A DNA stretch of 29,836 nucleotides from JBARCX01 sp049794535. GTDB taxonomy: Bacteria > Pseudomonadota > Gammaproteobacteria > Xanthomonadales > Rhodanobacteraceae. The stretch spans positions 1 to 29,836 of the forward strand of contig JBARCX010000348.1 in NCBI GenBank assembly GCA_049794535.1, given 5' to 3'. Under the pieces are notes generated by a model that was not told where the DNA came from, made no database searches, and saw only the letters and a list, made by a program, of their open reading frames with translations. Positions 7,089-15,434 of the stretch are shown piece by piece. Made by a program: the position numbers and the translations under genes. Every line of letters starts with the position of its first letter. Positions within the stretch are counted from its first letter, which is position 1.

Positions 7089-8978
7089 TCAGCGAACGCC
7101 CTCTGATAGATAGGTATAGCCGGTCAAACCTTCATTCAACGTGACAAACAATTGTTCGGCTTGCTCGCCGGTGATATCCGCCGCCGCAATACGTTCGCGG
7201 TAGCTCTGGCGCAACACCTCCAGGTCATAACCGACGTAATCGAGCATCAGATCGGTCGTGTCGCCGCGGCGCTTGTGTGCGAACACGTATGACTCCCCAT
7301 CGACTCGAACGTTCACTGCATCGGTATCACCGAACAAGTTATGGATGTCGCCCAGCGTTTCCTGATACGCACCCACCATGAAGATGCCAAGCCGATAACT
7401 CTCGCCTTCGTTGAGCGCATGCAGCGGCAAACTTACGTCGACACCCTCGGCATCGACGTAATGATCGATGCGGCCATCCGAGTCGCAGGTGAGGTCGACG
7501 ATCACGCCGCGGCGAGTCGGCTCCTCATGCAGCCGCGCAATCGGCGCAATCGGGAAAATCTGATCAATGGCCCAGATATCGGGTACCGATTCGAACACCG
7601 AGAAGTTGACGAAGTATTTGTCGACCAGCTTCTCGTCCAGCTCGTCCATCGCCTGTCGATGCGCGCGCTCCGCCGGCAGCAAGCGCGCACGCACGGCGCC
7701 AGCAATCGCGTAGTACATCTCGTCGAGCTTGGCGCGATCGGCTAGCGCGAGTTGGCCCAGTGCATACAGCGTCTGGCCTTCTTGCAGGTGATGCTGCGCC
7801 TCGTGGAATAACTCCAGCGGCGGGCGTACATCCAACTCCGCGTGCACTTCGCGCAGATGGCGCAACACCGCAGGTTCATGGGCCTGCTCGGGCGAAATCG
7901 CACCGACCGGTACTTCCTCCACTTCGGTGACGTTGACCACCATCACCGCGTGATGCGCCGTCATCGCGCGACCCGCCTCGGTGAGAATGTGCGGCGCTGT
8001 CAGGCCTTGGGCCTCCACCGCCTCGGCCAGCGATTGCACGATGGTGGATGCGTATTGCTCGATCGAATAGTTGATCGAGTTATGGCTGCGCGAGCGCGAG
8101 CCTTCGTAATCCACGCCAAGGCCACCGCCGACATCGACGATTTCCAACGGCACGCCCATACGGGTGAGCTCAACGAAATAGCGTGTCGCCTCGCGCATGC
8201 CGTTGGCGATGTCGCGCACGTTGGAAATCTGCGAGCCCATGTGGAAATGCTGAAGCTTCAGCGTGTGCTTGAGCCCCGCCTTGTCCAGCCGCTCGATCAG
8301 GGTGAGTACCTGCGCCGGCGACAGACCAAACTTGCCCTTGTCACCACCGGTGTTCTGCCACTTGCCCGCGCCGATCGAGGCCAGGCGCACACGCACGCCC
8401 AGTAGCGGCTCGACGCCCAGTGCTTTCGCCTCGGTGAATACGTGATCCAGCTCGGACAGCTTCTCGATCACGATGAACACGCGCAGGCCAAGCTTGCGCC
8501 CGATCAGCGCTAGGCGGATGTATTCGCGGTCCTTGTAGCCATTGCAGATCACGATGGATCCGGGCCGCGCCATCGCCAGCACCGCCATCAGCTCGGGCTT
8601 GGAACCTGCTTCCAGTCCGAAGCCATGCGTGCCAGCAGCCACCAGCTCACCGGCCACGCCGCGCTGCTGATTCACCTTGATCGGATAGATGGCGGTATAG
8701 CCACCTGTGTAATGCCACTCGCCAATGGCCTTGGCAAAGGCGCCCTGCAGGTGCGCTAGGCGATCGGCCAAGATGTCCGGAAAACGCACCAGTAACGGCA
8801 AGCGCAGGCCTTCGGCGCGGGCGCGATCGACAATAGCCGGCAGCGACAAGCTCGGGCCGTTGACGCCACGCGGGCGCATCACGATCTCGCCAGCGGTGCT
8901 CACATCGACATAGCCGTCGCTCCAGTGCGGCACGGCGTAGGTGTGGCGGGCGGTATCGGTATTCCAGGGCTTCGACAT
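7089..8978 (-). CDS. speA: Biosynthetic arginine decarboxylase
   Basis: 629-residue PLP enzyme of the large SpeA type, converting arginine to agmatine, the first step of the agmatine route to putrescine. The PLP lysine is K101 in AIYPIKVNQ. Other family motifs are GLEAGSKPELM, LQHFHMGSQ and the glycine loop VDVGGGLGVDYEGS. Length is normal for SpeA (630-660 residues). The ATG at 8978 has GGAGA a few bases upstream, and this RBS lies inside a short near-palindrome GGAGATTCTCC that could modulate initiation. It is divergent from speE across 284 bp, which joins the first and last steps of spermidine synthesis in one locus. No agmatinase or adenosylmethionine decarboxylase gene is in the window. 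Confidence 0.96.
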   Translation of the reverse strand: MSKPWNTDTARHTYAVPHWSDGYVDVSTAGEIVMRPRGVNGPSLSLPAIVDRARAEGLRLPLLVRFPDILADRLAHLQGAFAKAIGEWHYTGGYTAIYPIKVNQQRGVAGELVAAGTHGFGLEAGSKPELMAVLAMARPGSIVICNGYKDREYIRLALIGRKLGLRVFIVIEKLSELDHVFTEAKALGVEPLLGVRVRLASIGAGKWQNTGGDKGKFGLSPAQVLTLIERLDKAGLKHTLKLQHFHMGSQISNVRDIANGMREATRYFVELTRMGVPLEIVDVGGGLGVDYEGSRSRSHNSINYSIEQYASTIVQSLAEAVEAQGLTAPHILTEAGRAMTAHHAVMVVNVTEVEEVPVGAISPEQAHEPAVLRHLREVHAELDVRPPLELFHEAQHHLQEGQTLYALGQLALADRAKLDEMYYAIAGAVRARLLPAERAHRQAMDELDEKLVDKYFVNFSVFESVPDIWAIDQIFPIAPIARLHEEPTRRGVIVDLTCDSDGRIDHYVDAEGVDVSLPLHALNEGESYRLGIFMVGAYQETLGDIHNLFGDTDAVNVRVDGESYVFAHKRRGDTTDLMLDYVGYDLEVLRQSYRERIAAADITGEQAEQLFVTLNEGLTGYTYLSEGVR

Positions 8979-9262
8979 GGAGAATCTCCTAAATGCAGCG
9001 TGTCACATCACGCGCTGATCATGTCGTCGCAGCGGCGAGCCTTGACGGTCTTGTTCGTTACGAGCAGCGAAGTGGGCCGGCCGGAAGCCTCGCACGCCGC
9101 GGGGCCGCACCCACTTGTCGGCCCCGTGCGCGGAACCGCATCACAGAGCCAGGGGCGCATTGTAACGGTCGCTCGTTACGATGTGCGGACAGCACGCTCT
9201 TCGTCGAACCGCTACAATTACGGTTCTTTATCCATCATTACGTGTCCTCAGGAACACCCGCC
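8979..9262. promoter_or_regulatory. Divergent speA/speE promoter and leader region
   Basis: 284-bp region without a gene. Visible structure: hairpin GGGGCCG (9101-9107) with CGGCCCC (9119-9125), inside the presumed speA leader; inverted repeat GTAACG/CGTTAC (9162-9179); and inverted repeat GAACCG (9206-9211)/CGGTTC (9221-9226) surrounding a -10-like TACAAT (9213-9218) oriented to speE. The -35 is poor. Polyamine-responsive control is plausible but not shown. Confidence 0.5.
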
Positions 9263-10114
9263 ATGTCGCAGCTCAGCTGGTTCACCGAAGCTCACCAGGC
9301 TTCAGGCTCCTCCATCGGTTACCGCGTTGAGAAGCTGCTTCATGCGGAAAAAACCCCATTCCAGACCATCGAGATCTACCAAACCACCGATTGGGGCAAC
9401 CTGATGGTGATTGATGGCTGCGTGATGCTGACCAGCCGGGACAACTTCCTCTATCACGAGATGATGACCCACCCGGCGCTGTTCACTCATGCACGCGCCA
9501 AGCGCGTGGTGATCATCGGCGGCGGCGATTGCGGCACCCTGCGTGAAGTGCTCAAGCACGAGGAAGTGGAGTCGGCCGTGCAGGTGGAAATCGACGAGCG
9601 CGTCACCCGCCTCGCCGAGCAGTATTTCCCCGAGCTGTGCGATGCCAATAACGATCCGCGTGCCGAGCTGTTGTTCATCGACGGCATCAAGTACATGGCG
9701 GAGATCGAGCCGGAATCGTTGGACCTGGTCATCGTCGACTCCACCGATCCTGTCGGTCCGGCGGAAGGCCTGTTCAATGGCGCGTTCTACACCAGCTGCT
9801 ACAAGGCACTGCGCCACGGCGGCATCCTGGTGCAGCAGTCGGAATCCCCCATCGCGCATATCGAGCTGATCAAGTCGATGCGCTCGGCGATGCGCACTTC
9901 GGGCTTCTCCGCCGTGAAAACGCTGCCGTTCCCGCAGCCGTGCTATCCCACCGGCTGGTGGAGCTGCACCATGGCACGCAAGGGCGGTGATCTGTCTGGC
10001 TTCCGCGAGCGCGGCGCGCTGAGCAAGAACTTCCCCACCCGCTATTACAACGCCGACATCCACAAGGGTGCGCTGGCGCAGCCCGAGTTCATGCGCGAGG
10101 CGCTGGGCGAGTAA
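9263..10114 (+). CDS. speE: Spermidine synthase
   Basis: 283-residue aminopropyltransferase that makes spermidine from putrescine and decarboxylated S-adenosylmethionine. It shows the N-terminal beta-strand domain, the substrate motif YHEMMTHPAL (64-73), the glycine-rich cofactor site IIGGGDCGTLREV (84-96), the acidic residue after VQVEID (111), and the catalytic DSTDP (159-163). The frame is open upstream to 8993, but the upstream part has no family resemblance. The ATG at 9263, with AGGAA about nine bases upstream, gives the standard length and start (MSQLSWFTEAHQ). It is divergent from speA, and a clear terminator follows. Confidence 0.96.
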   Translation: MSQLSWFTEAHQASGSSIGYRVEKLLHAEKTPFQTIEIYQTTDWGNLMVIDGCVMLTSRDNFLYHEMMTHPALFTHARAKRVVIIGGGDCGTLREVLKHEEVESAVQVEIDERVTRLAEQYFPELCDANNDPRAELLFIDGIKYMAEIEPESLDLVIVDSTDPVGPAEGLFNGAFYTSCYKALRHGGILVQQSESPIAHIELIKSMRSAMRTSGFSAVKTLPFPQPCYPTGWWSCTMARKGGDLSGFRERGALSKNFPTRYYNADIHKGALAQPEFMREALGE

Positions 10115-10147
10115 GCGGTCCAGTCAAGGTCGCTGAACCGATCGATT

Positions 10148-10184
10148 AACGCGGCGGCACGCATTAGCGACCGCCGCGTTTTTG
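10148..10184 (+). terminator. Terminator after speE
   Basis: 10-bp GC-rich stem AACGCGGCGG (10148-10157) with CCGCCGCGTT (10171-10180), a 13-base loop and a run of five T. It is 33 bp past the speE stop and lies between convergent genes, so it may also serve the small minus-strand gene ending at 10245. Confidence 0.9.
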
Positions 10185-10244
10185 TATCGGTCGAGGTGCA
10201 GCTCAGAACATCCTGGTGAGAGCAGCCCGCTTAGAGCAGCCCGC

Positions 10245-10442
10245 TCAGAACAACTTTGATCGCGCCGATGGCAACAGCACCACCGCCAACGTAGCGAATG
10301 GGCCGAACACCAGCGACAGCAGGAACCACAGCAGGCCGCTACGGTTCTTGCCCTGGGCCAAACCCGCATTGATCAACGCCAGAGTGCCCCAGCCGACAAA
10401 CCAGGACGCCCGCCCGTCGGCCATCATCGAAAATGAATCCAC
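10245..10442 (-). CDS. Small two-segment membrane protein, uncharacterised
   Basis: About 65 residues with two hydrophobic stretches (WFVGWGTLALINAG and LLWFLLSLVFGPFATLAVVLLP) joined by a short basic loop QGKNRSG. The layout is that of small inner-membrane proteins with a conserved FGPFATL-type turn, known only as hypothetical proteins. A GTG at 10442 is chosen: AGGAG sits exactly six bases before it, whereas the upstream ATG (10472) has no ribosome-binding site and the internal ATGs are too far from it. It is convergent with speE. No function can be assigned. Confidence 0.7.
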   Translation of the reverse strand: MDSFSMMADGRASWFVGWGTLALINAGLAQGKNRSGLLWFLLSLVFGPFATLAVVLLPSARSKLF

Positions 10443-10593
10443 ACCTATCTCCTGCGTCGCGCTCACGCGCATCGGGGGATGATCATGCTAGCAAGCCCAG
10501 ACGCCTTGCCCCGCCCCGGCCCGCACCGTGGATCAGCCGGGCTTAATTTAGAGCCGTTATGCTGGGGGCTTTGTCCCGACCGGAGCACACCGC

Positions 10594-11619
10594 ATGCGTG
10601 GATTGCGCACCCTCGCCCTGACGCTCGCCTGCACGCTAGCCACCAGCCCTGTGCTGGCCGCCCAAAAGCCCACCAGCAGCGCCACGAACCAGGCGGATAT
10701 CGCACAAAGCAAGGCGCTGATCTCGTTCCAGCGCGATCTGGTCAGCGTATTGGCCCCCAGCGCCGATGCGCTGCCGCTGCTCGGTGCAGCCTTGCTCGCC
10801 CGACCGTTGCCAGATCAGCCCAAGATCAACAGCTTCCACAGCCTGATCGCACGCGCCGCGCAAGCACCGAACTCCGACATCGGCGCTGCCGTGAGCTGGG
10901 CGCGCCTTGCCGACTGCGATGCCAAGGCCGACGCCTGCCCGAACACCAACGCTATGAACCAGCTGGCCACGCAGGCGCCCGACAACGCCGCGGTATGGCT
11001 GCTCAAGCTTGGGCAGGACGTCCGCGACATGAAGCAAAAGGATGCGCGCGATGATCTGTCCAAGGCCGCCGCTGCCAAACTGTATGACGACTACACCGGC
11101 ATCAGCCTCAAAGCACTATCCAGCACGGTGAGCACCCTGCCACCGCCGGCGGATACGATCCCTCCCGGCTCGCCCGGTGGCGCCAGCGGTGTACTAGCCA
11201 TGATCGTGTTCGGTACCGGCGCCATGCAACCACAGCCTGGACTGCGTGCCACCGCCGAATTGTGCGATCACGCCGCTGACGATGCCGCGATCAAGAGCGA
11301 CTGCCTCGCCTTGGGCAAAACGCTGGAATGGGGTTCCAGCCCGCTGGCTCGCTCGCTGGGTCTACACCTGCGCGAAACGCTGAACGCCGACCCGGCCCAA
11401 CAGGAAGACGCACGCCACGCGCGCCTCAACCTCATCTGGCAGGTGCAGAACTTCGCCGAACTCTCGGCCCGCGCGCAGAGCGAGCCCGCCGTAGCGCAAC
11501 ATCTGCTGACCCTGGCCCGCACCGGTGGCACCCAGATGAGCCTGCTGTTGGCGGCTCTGCGTGACTACAACATTCCCACGGATGCCCCGGCCAACTGGCA
11601 GCCACACAAGGCCGAGTAA
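10594..11619 (+). CDS. Secreted protein of unknown function
   Basis: 341 residues starting with a clear Sec signal peptide (cleavage likely after VLA, residue 22), so it is probably periplasmic. The rest is Ala- and Leu-rich and predicted helical, with repeated short helices and a few Cys residues (for example DCDAKADACPN) that could form disulfides. A Pro/Gly-rich loop near residues 188-205 (LPPPADTIPPGSPGGASG) divides the protein. The helical repeats vaguely recall Sel1/TPR-like folds, but no motif supports this. CGGAG lies nine bases before the ATG. Hairpin 11648-11694 follows. Proteins of this kind seem confined to Xanthomonadales; I do not recognise a family. Confidence 0.8.
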   Translation: MRGLRTLALTLACTLATSPVLAAQKPTSSATNQADIAQSKALISFQRDLVSVLAPSADALPLLGAALLARPLPDQPKINSFHSLIARAAQAPNSDIGAAVSWARLADCDAKADACPNTNAMNQLATQAPDNAAVWLLKLGQDVRDMKQKDARDDLSKAAAAKLYDDYTGISLKALSSTVSTLPPPADTIPPGSPGGASGVLAMIVFGTGAMQPQPGLRATAELCDHAADDAAIKSDCLALGKTLEWGSSPLARSLGLHLRETLNADPAQQEDARHARLNLIWQVQNFAELSARAQSEPAVAQHLLTLARTGGTQMSLLLAALRDYNIPTDAPANWQPHKAE

Positions 11620-11647
11620 CCTCAAGGCCCGAAATCTAGCCCGGAAT

Positions 11648-11694
11648 CGAGACAACCCGACATCTCCAGCCAGAGAGATGTCGGCACCGTCTCG
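11648..11694 (+). terminator. Terminator-like hairpin without T-tract
   Basis: Long interrupted stem: CGAGAC (11648-11653) with GTCTCG (11689-11694), then an internal loop, then CCGACATCTC (11657-11666) with GAGATGTCGG (11675-11684). It lies 28 bp after the secreted-protein stop and upstream of the ParA-like gene. Without a U-run it could be a Rho-assisted end point or a leader structure. Confidence 0.5.
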
Positions 11695-11766
11695 TGCAGT
11701 GCCCCTTGCATCGCCGCCCCACCCTTCGTGTAGGCTGGCCCTACCTGATATGCAGGGGAACGACGC

Positions 11767-12399
11767 ATGCTTACGGTGCTGGTAGCAAGCAGCAAAGGCG
11801 GTTGCGGCAAGAGCACGCTGGTCACCCAGCTGGCCTCGCATTGGGCACAGGAGGGCCGGCACACCGCCATTGTCGATGCCGACCGACAAGGTTCCAGTTA
11901 CCGCTGGGCCACCCTTAGACCGGACAATGTGCCTGGCGTACTTGCCTTCGAAGGCGGTCGCAAGGCGCTGGACAAGTTACCGCCGGACACCGCGCGCCTA
12001 TTGATAGATACCCCGGCCGGCTCGCATGAGCGCGAGCTGGAGCCCTATCTCGAACAGGCCAACGTACTGCTGGTTCCCGTACTGCCGTCGTCTTTCGACC
12101 TCGACGCGACCCTGGGCTTTCTCAAGCACCTGCAGGGCATCAGTCGGATCAAGCGCGGCAAACTCCCGGTGGCACTCGTTGGTAACCGGCTAAAGCCGTG
12201 GACCAACGCCAGCCAGGACGCCGTCGCCCAGCTCGTCGAACAGTCTCCCTTCCCGGTTGCGGCACAAGTACGCGATAGCCAGGCCTATGTGTTGTTGACT
12301 GCACTGGGCAAGGGCATCTTCGACTACGCTTCAGAACAAGTGCGCAGTCATCAACAGGATTGGGCACCGCTGCTGCGCTGGATCAAGCGTCAGCATTGA
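11767..12399 (+). CDS. Orphan ParA/MinD-family ATPase
   Basis: 210-residue deviant-Walker ATPase. The P-loop is SSKGGCGKST (8-17) with the signature lysine, followed by the DADRQGSS switch region and Walker B LLIDTPAG. These proteins dimerise on ATP and position DNA, chemoreceptor arrays, flagella or enzyme complexes. No parB, parS-like site or replication gene is nearby, so plasmid partitioning is unlikely. It is short compared with chromosomal ParA (about 260) and lacks an N-terminal DNA-binding extension. GGGGA lies a few bases before the ATG. It is 25 bp upstream of the SixA-like gene and probably in an operon with it. The cargo is unknown. Confidence 0.9.
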   Translation: MLTVLVASSKGGCGKSTLVTQLASHWAQEGRHTAIVDADRQGSSYRWATLRPDNVPGVLAFEGGRKALDKLPPDTARLLIDTPAGSHERELEPYLEQANVLLVPVLPSSFDLDATLGFLKHLQGISRIKRGKLPVALVGNRLKPWTNASQDAVAQLVEQSPFPVAAQVRDSQAYVLLTALGKGIFDYASEQVRSHQQDWAPLLRWIKRQH

Positions 12400-12424
12400 A
12401 TCGTTATCCGCTCTGGAGTTTTCC

Positions 12425-12898
12425 ATGCACGAACTTATCCTGTTACGCCACGCCGAAGCTCAGCCCGCCCCCGCTGGTGGCGAGGATCGCACCCGCCGCC
12501 TTAGTGGCCACGGTGAACAGGAAGCACGCGCGGCTGGCAAATGGTTGGCATCGCATGGGGCCAAGCCCGACCGCATTCTGTGCTCGCCGGCCGAACGCGC
12601 CCACGCCACTGCCACATTGGCGCTGGCCGCACTAAGCAAGGCCCCGGTGGTACAGCTAGTGGAAGAAATCTACGACGCGACGCCTGGCGAACTGCTGACC
12701 GTGCTCGACCAGCACGGAGATGCCGGCACAGTGCTGTTAGTCGGCCATAACCCCGGCTTTGAACGGCTGGTCGCGCTGTTGGTCGAAGGTCGCTCTGACG
12801 AATTCCGCGGCATGCCGCCTGCCGGACTCGCCGTGTTGCATTTGAATGGCGCGCTGGAACCGGGCAGTGCCCGCCTGGATGCTTTCTGGTCACCCTAA
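12425..12898 (+). CDS. sixA: SixA-type phosphohistidine phosphatase
   Basis: 157-residue histidine-phosphatase-superfamily protein. The N-terminal LLRHAEA carries the RHG-type catalytic His (H9). The second conserved region ILCSPAERAHATA and the late VGHNPGFERL (second catalytic His) are as in SixA, which removes phosphate from histidine phosphotransfer domains; E. coli SixA acts on the nitrogen phosphotransferase system. Size matches the family (about 160). GGAG lies before the ATG. It is 25 bp after the ParA-like gene, and the next reading frame (YceI-like) overlaps its end. The actual phosphohistidine partner cannot be told from this window. Confidence 0.92.
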   Translation: MHELILLRHAEAQPAPAGGEDRTRRLSGHGEQEARAAGKWLASHGAKPDRILCSPAERAHATATLALAALSKAPVVQLVEEIYDATPGELLTVLDQHGDAGTVLLVGHNPGFERLVALLVEGRSDEFRGMPPAGLAVLHLNGALEPGSARLDAFWSP

Positions 12899-13518
12899 GA
12901 GCCTTAGAACAGGTACCAAGGCGACGCCCCCTCGTCGCCTTACTGATCACGCTGCTATGCGGACTGCAGCTTCCATTGGCATCAGCCGCCAGTGTCGACT
13001 ACGGCACCAACTACCACATCGACAGTGCCCATTCGCAGGCCGCCTTTGGCGTGCACCTGTTCTGGATCCACGAGATCAGCGGCCGATTCACGCAAATCAC
13101 GGGCTTGATGCGCGCCGGCCCAGCCCCGGCAACCGTCATCGTCGACGCCACCATCACGGTGGATAGCGTGGCGGTCGATTCACAGATCACACGCCGCTGG
13201 TTGCTGTCGCGCGAATTCTTCGACGCCACGCGCTACCCAACCGTGCGTTTCATCTCCGACCCGTTTCCATTGAGCGCACTCGATAGCGGCGGCGATTTGC
13301 CAGGACTGCTCAATTTGCGCGGCATCACCGCGCCCGTGCATTTCACGCTAAAGCCGATGTATTGCCCGCCGACAGTGTCGCCATCGATATGCCGGGTTGT
13401 CCTCAGCGGCCATCTACAACGCAGCGATTTCGGCATGATCAGTCACCGCGCTGCCGTGTCTGATCAAGTCGAGCTGAAATTGGACATCGCGCTGCAAGTC
13501 ACGCGCCATCAATCTTGA
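12886..13518 (+). CDS. YceI-family periplasmic lipid-binding-like protein (start codon unclear)
   Basis: YceI-fold beta-barrel protein; family members bind isoprenoid-like lipids in the periplasm. Family hallmarks are YHIDSAHSQAAFGVHLFWIHEISGRF near the start, SREFFDATRYPTVRF in the middle, and HLQRSDFGMISHRAAVSDQVEL at the end. The first standard start in frame is TTG 12976, but it has no ribosome-binding site and removes an excellent signal peptide encoded just upstream (basic RRR, then PLVALLITLLCG, then LPLASA). No ATG, GTG or TTG is in frame upstream. The CTG at 12886 is used here as a candidate start, overlapping the sixA end. Translation by coupling from sixA, a rare start, or a sequence error are alternatives. 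Confidence 0.75.
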   Translation: MVTLRALEQVPRRRPLVALLITLLCGLQLPLASAASVDYGTNYHIDSAHSQAAFGVHLFWIHEISGRFTQITGLMRAGPAPATVIVDATITVDSVAVDSQITRRWLLSREFFDATRYPTVRFISDPFPLSALDSGGDLPGLLNLRGITAPVHFTLKPMYCPPTVSPSICRVVLSGHLQRSDFGMISHRAAVSDQVELKLDIALQVTRHQS

Positions 13519-13544
13519 TTCAACCCCCCGTATCATGAGCACCC

Positions 13545-15434
13545 ATGCATCTGCGTTGGTGTGCCCTCCTCGCTCTCTCGTTCGCGGCCTTATTACAAGG
13601 CTGCACGCTGACGCGCGCGCAGATTCGCCAAGCCGACACCATCGTCGCCGCGAGCCCTGATCGCGGGATTGACTGCGCCAGCGCGGATCACTGCGCCATT
13701 CCCTCGCCATTGCTAGCCGCTGCCCAGCAAGCGCAAGCCGATTCCACGCCACAGCAACCGATCCACGTAGTCACTCTGCTGGACGACAGCGAGGCGGCCC
13801 TGGTAGCACGACTCAGCCTGATTCGCGCGGCACAGAACACCATCGATGTGCAGACCTATATCTGGGACGAAGACGACGTCGGCCAGCTCGTACTGGACGA
13901 GCTGGTGAAAGCCGCGCGGCGTGGCGTGCAGGTGCGCATCCTTGCCGACCAGTTGTTTTCATTCAACGACATCACCCTGCTCGACCGCCTTGCCCGGGTG
14001 AGTCCCAACTTGCAGGTGCGTCTATACAACCCGACCTTCAACAAAGCGCAGACACCGCCCCTCGAATTCGCGGCCGGCATCGTCTGCTGCTTCATGAAAT
14101 TCAACCAGCGCATGCACAACAAGCTGCTGCTGGTCGACGACAGCATTGGCATTACCGGTGGGCGTAACTATCAAAACCGCTACTTCAACTGGGATGACGA
14201 TTTCGACTACGTCGATCGCGATGTCATGGTCGGTGGGCCAGCCGCACGCGAGATGGCCGACAGCTTTACGCTGTTCTGGCAACACAAGCGCTCGGTGCCA
14301 TTGACGCATCTACGTGACGTCAATCGACGTATCCGCAGCGACCACTCGGCGCCAACGTGGCCGACACCGCACTACACCCATCCGGAACGGGTGGCGCGTA
14401 CGCTGGAAGAGGCCGAGGATCCCGACTGGCTTGCGACCTATCTGCTCGATGACAGCCTGCGCACCGGCAAGGTGGATTACTTCAGTGACCTGCCGGCCAA
14501 AACGGACGATCCACACAAACGCAATGCACACGAATTCACCGCGCAACTGATGCACATCGTCGCTGGTGCCCAGCACGAAGTGGTTCTGCAGACGCCGTAT
14601 CTGGTGATGAGTAAGCACGCGCGGAACATCTTCGAAAAGCTGCACCGCCAAACCCCGCCACCACAGATCACCGTCTCCACCAACTCGCTGGCCTCGACCG
14701 ATGCGTTCGCGGTGTATGCGCTGTCATACAAGCATCGCAAGCGCTACCTCAACGAATTCGGTTTTGAGATCTATGAGATGAAACCGCATGCCGACAGCGC
14801 CGCCGACGCTTACGCACAAGCCAATGAAGAGAACGACGAGGAGGGAGAGGTCCAAGCCACCGGCACCCCCGGCCAACGACACAAACGCTTTCCCGGCACC
14901 GATCGCCGACCTGGCGTATTCGGCAGCAGTGGTCGTCGCAACCGGCCCGCTCCACTACTCAGCGGAGGCCGACGCTACGGCCTGCATGCCAAATCGCTGG
15001 TGGTGGATGACAGCTTTGCGATGGTCGGCTCGCACAACTTCGACCCACGCTCGGATCACTACAACACCGAGGCCGGCGTCATCGTCTACGACCAGCGCTT
15101 TGCATCACAGGTACGCGATTCGATCCTGGTCGACACGCAGCCAGAGAATGCCTGGATTATTGCGCCACGCCGCCCGACCATACCGGTGCTCGGCAACATC
15201 AGTCAGCTGCTCGGCGATATCTCCGCCAGCCTGCCGCTGTTCGACCTGTGGCCCTTCCGCTACGCCACCAGCTACGACCTCAAACCCGGTTGTGGGCCGC
15301 TGCTGCCCAGCAGTCCTGCCTTCTACGGCTGCTACACACCAGTCGGCGACTTCCCCGACGTGGCCATCTCACCCAAGCTGATCTACACGCGCTTTATCAC
15401 CGCCTTCGGTGCGGGCGTGAAGGGTGTCTTGTAA
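13545..15434 (+). CDS. clsC: Cardiolipin synthase C-type phospholipase D-family lipoprotein
   Basis: 629-residue PLD-superfamily enzyme. The N-terminus is a lipoprotein signal peptide with lipobox LLQGC (Cys20). Two HKD motifs are intact: HNKLLLVDDSIGITGGRN (about 190) and HAKSLVVDDSFAMVGSHN (about 481), each followed by the Asp/Glu-rich context of cardiolipin synthases. ClsC-type enzymes condense phosphatidylglycerol with phosphatidylethanolamine to form cardiolipin. Predicted membrane anchoring fits access to phospholipids. A basic and acidic low-complexity insert (about 425-470) precedes the second motif. The gene begins 26 bp after the YceI-like gene, whose relatives bind lipids. The stop codon directly abuts the stop of the convergent TonB-like gene. 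Confidence 0.9.
   Translation: MHLRWCALLALSFAALLQGCTLTRAQIRQADTIVAASPDRGIDCASADHCAIPSPLLAAAQQAQADSTPQQPIHVVTLLDDSEAALVARLSLIRAAQNTIDVQTYIWDEDDVGQLVLDELVKAARRGVQVRILADQLFSFNDITLLDRLARVSPNLQVRLYNPTFNKAQTPPLEFAAGIVCCFMKFNQRMHNKLLLVDDSIGITGGRNYQNRYFNWDDDFDYVDRDVMVGGPAAREMADSFTLFWQHKRSVPLTHLRDVNRRIRSDHSAPTWPTPHYTHPERVARTLEEAEDPDWLATYLLDDSLRTGKVDYFSDLPAKTDDPHKRNAHEFTAQLMHIVAGAQHEVVLQTPYLVMSKHARNIFEKLHRQTPPPQITVSTNSLASTDAFAVYALSYKHRKRYLNEFGFEIYEMKPHADSAADAYAQANEENDEEGEVQATGTPGQRHKRFPGTDRRPGVFGSSGRRNRPAPLLSGGRRYGLHAKSLVVDDSFAMVGSHNFDPRSDHYNTEAGVIVYDQRFASQVRDSILVDTQPENAWIIAPRRPTIPVLGNISQLLGDISASLPLFDLWPFRYATSYDLKPGCGPLLPSSPAFYGCYTPVGDFPDVAISPKLIYTRFITAFGAGVKGVL

Noticed and set aside
8993..9262. In-frame 5' extension of speE by 90 residues
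   Set aside because: The extension is Arg-rich and unlike any spermidine synthase; ATG 9263 has a ribosome-binding site and gives the normal protein.
11767..12399. Plasmid or integrative-element partition locus
   Set aside because: No ParB, no parS-like repeats, no replication or integration genes, and the neighbours are chromosomal.
13856..14309. Long minus-strand open frames inside clsC and other genes
   Set aside because: Such frames are common opposite high-GC genes; they lack ribosome-binding sites and recognisable products.
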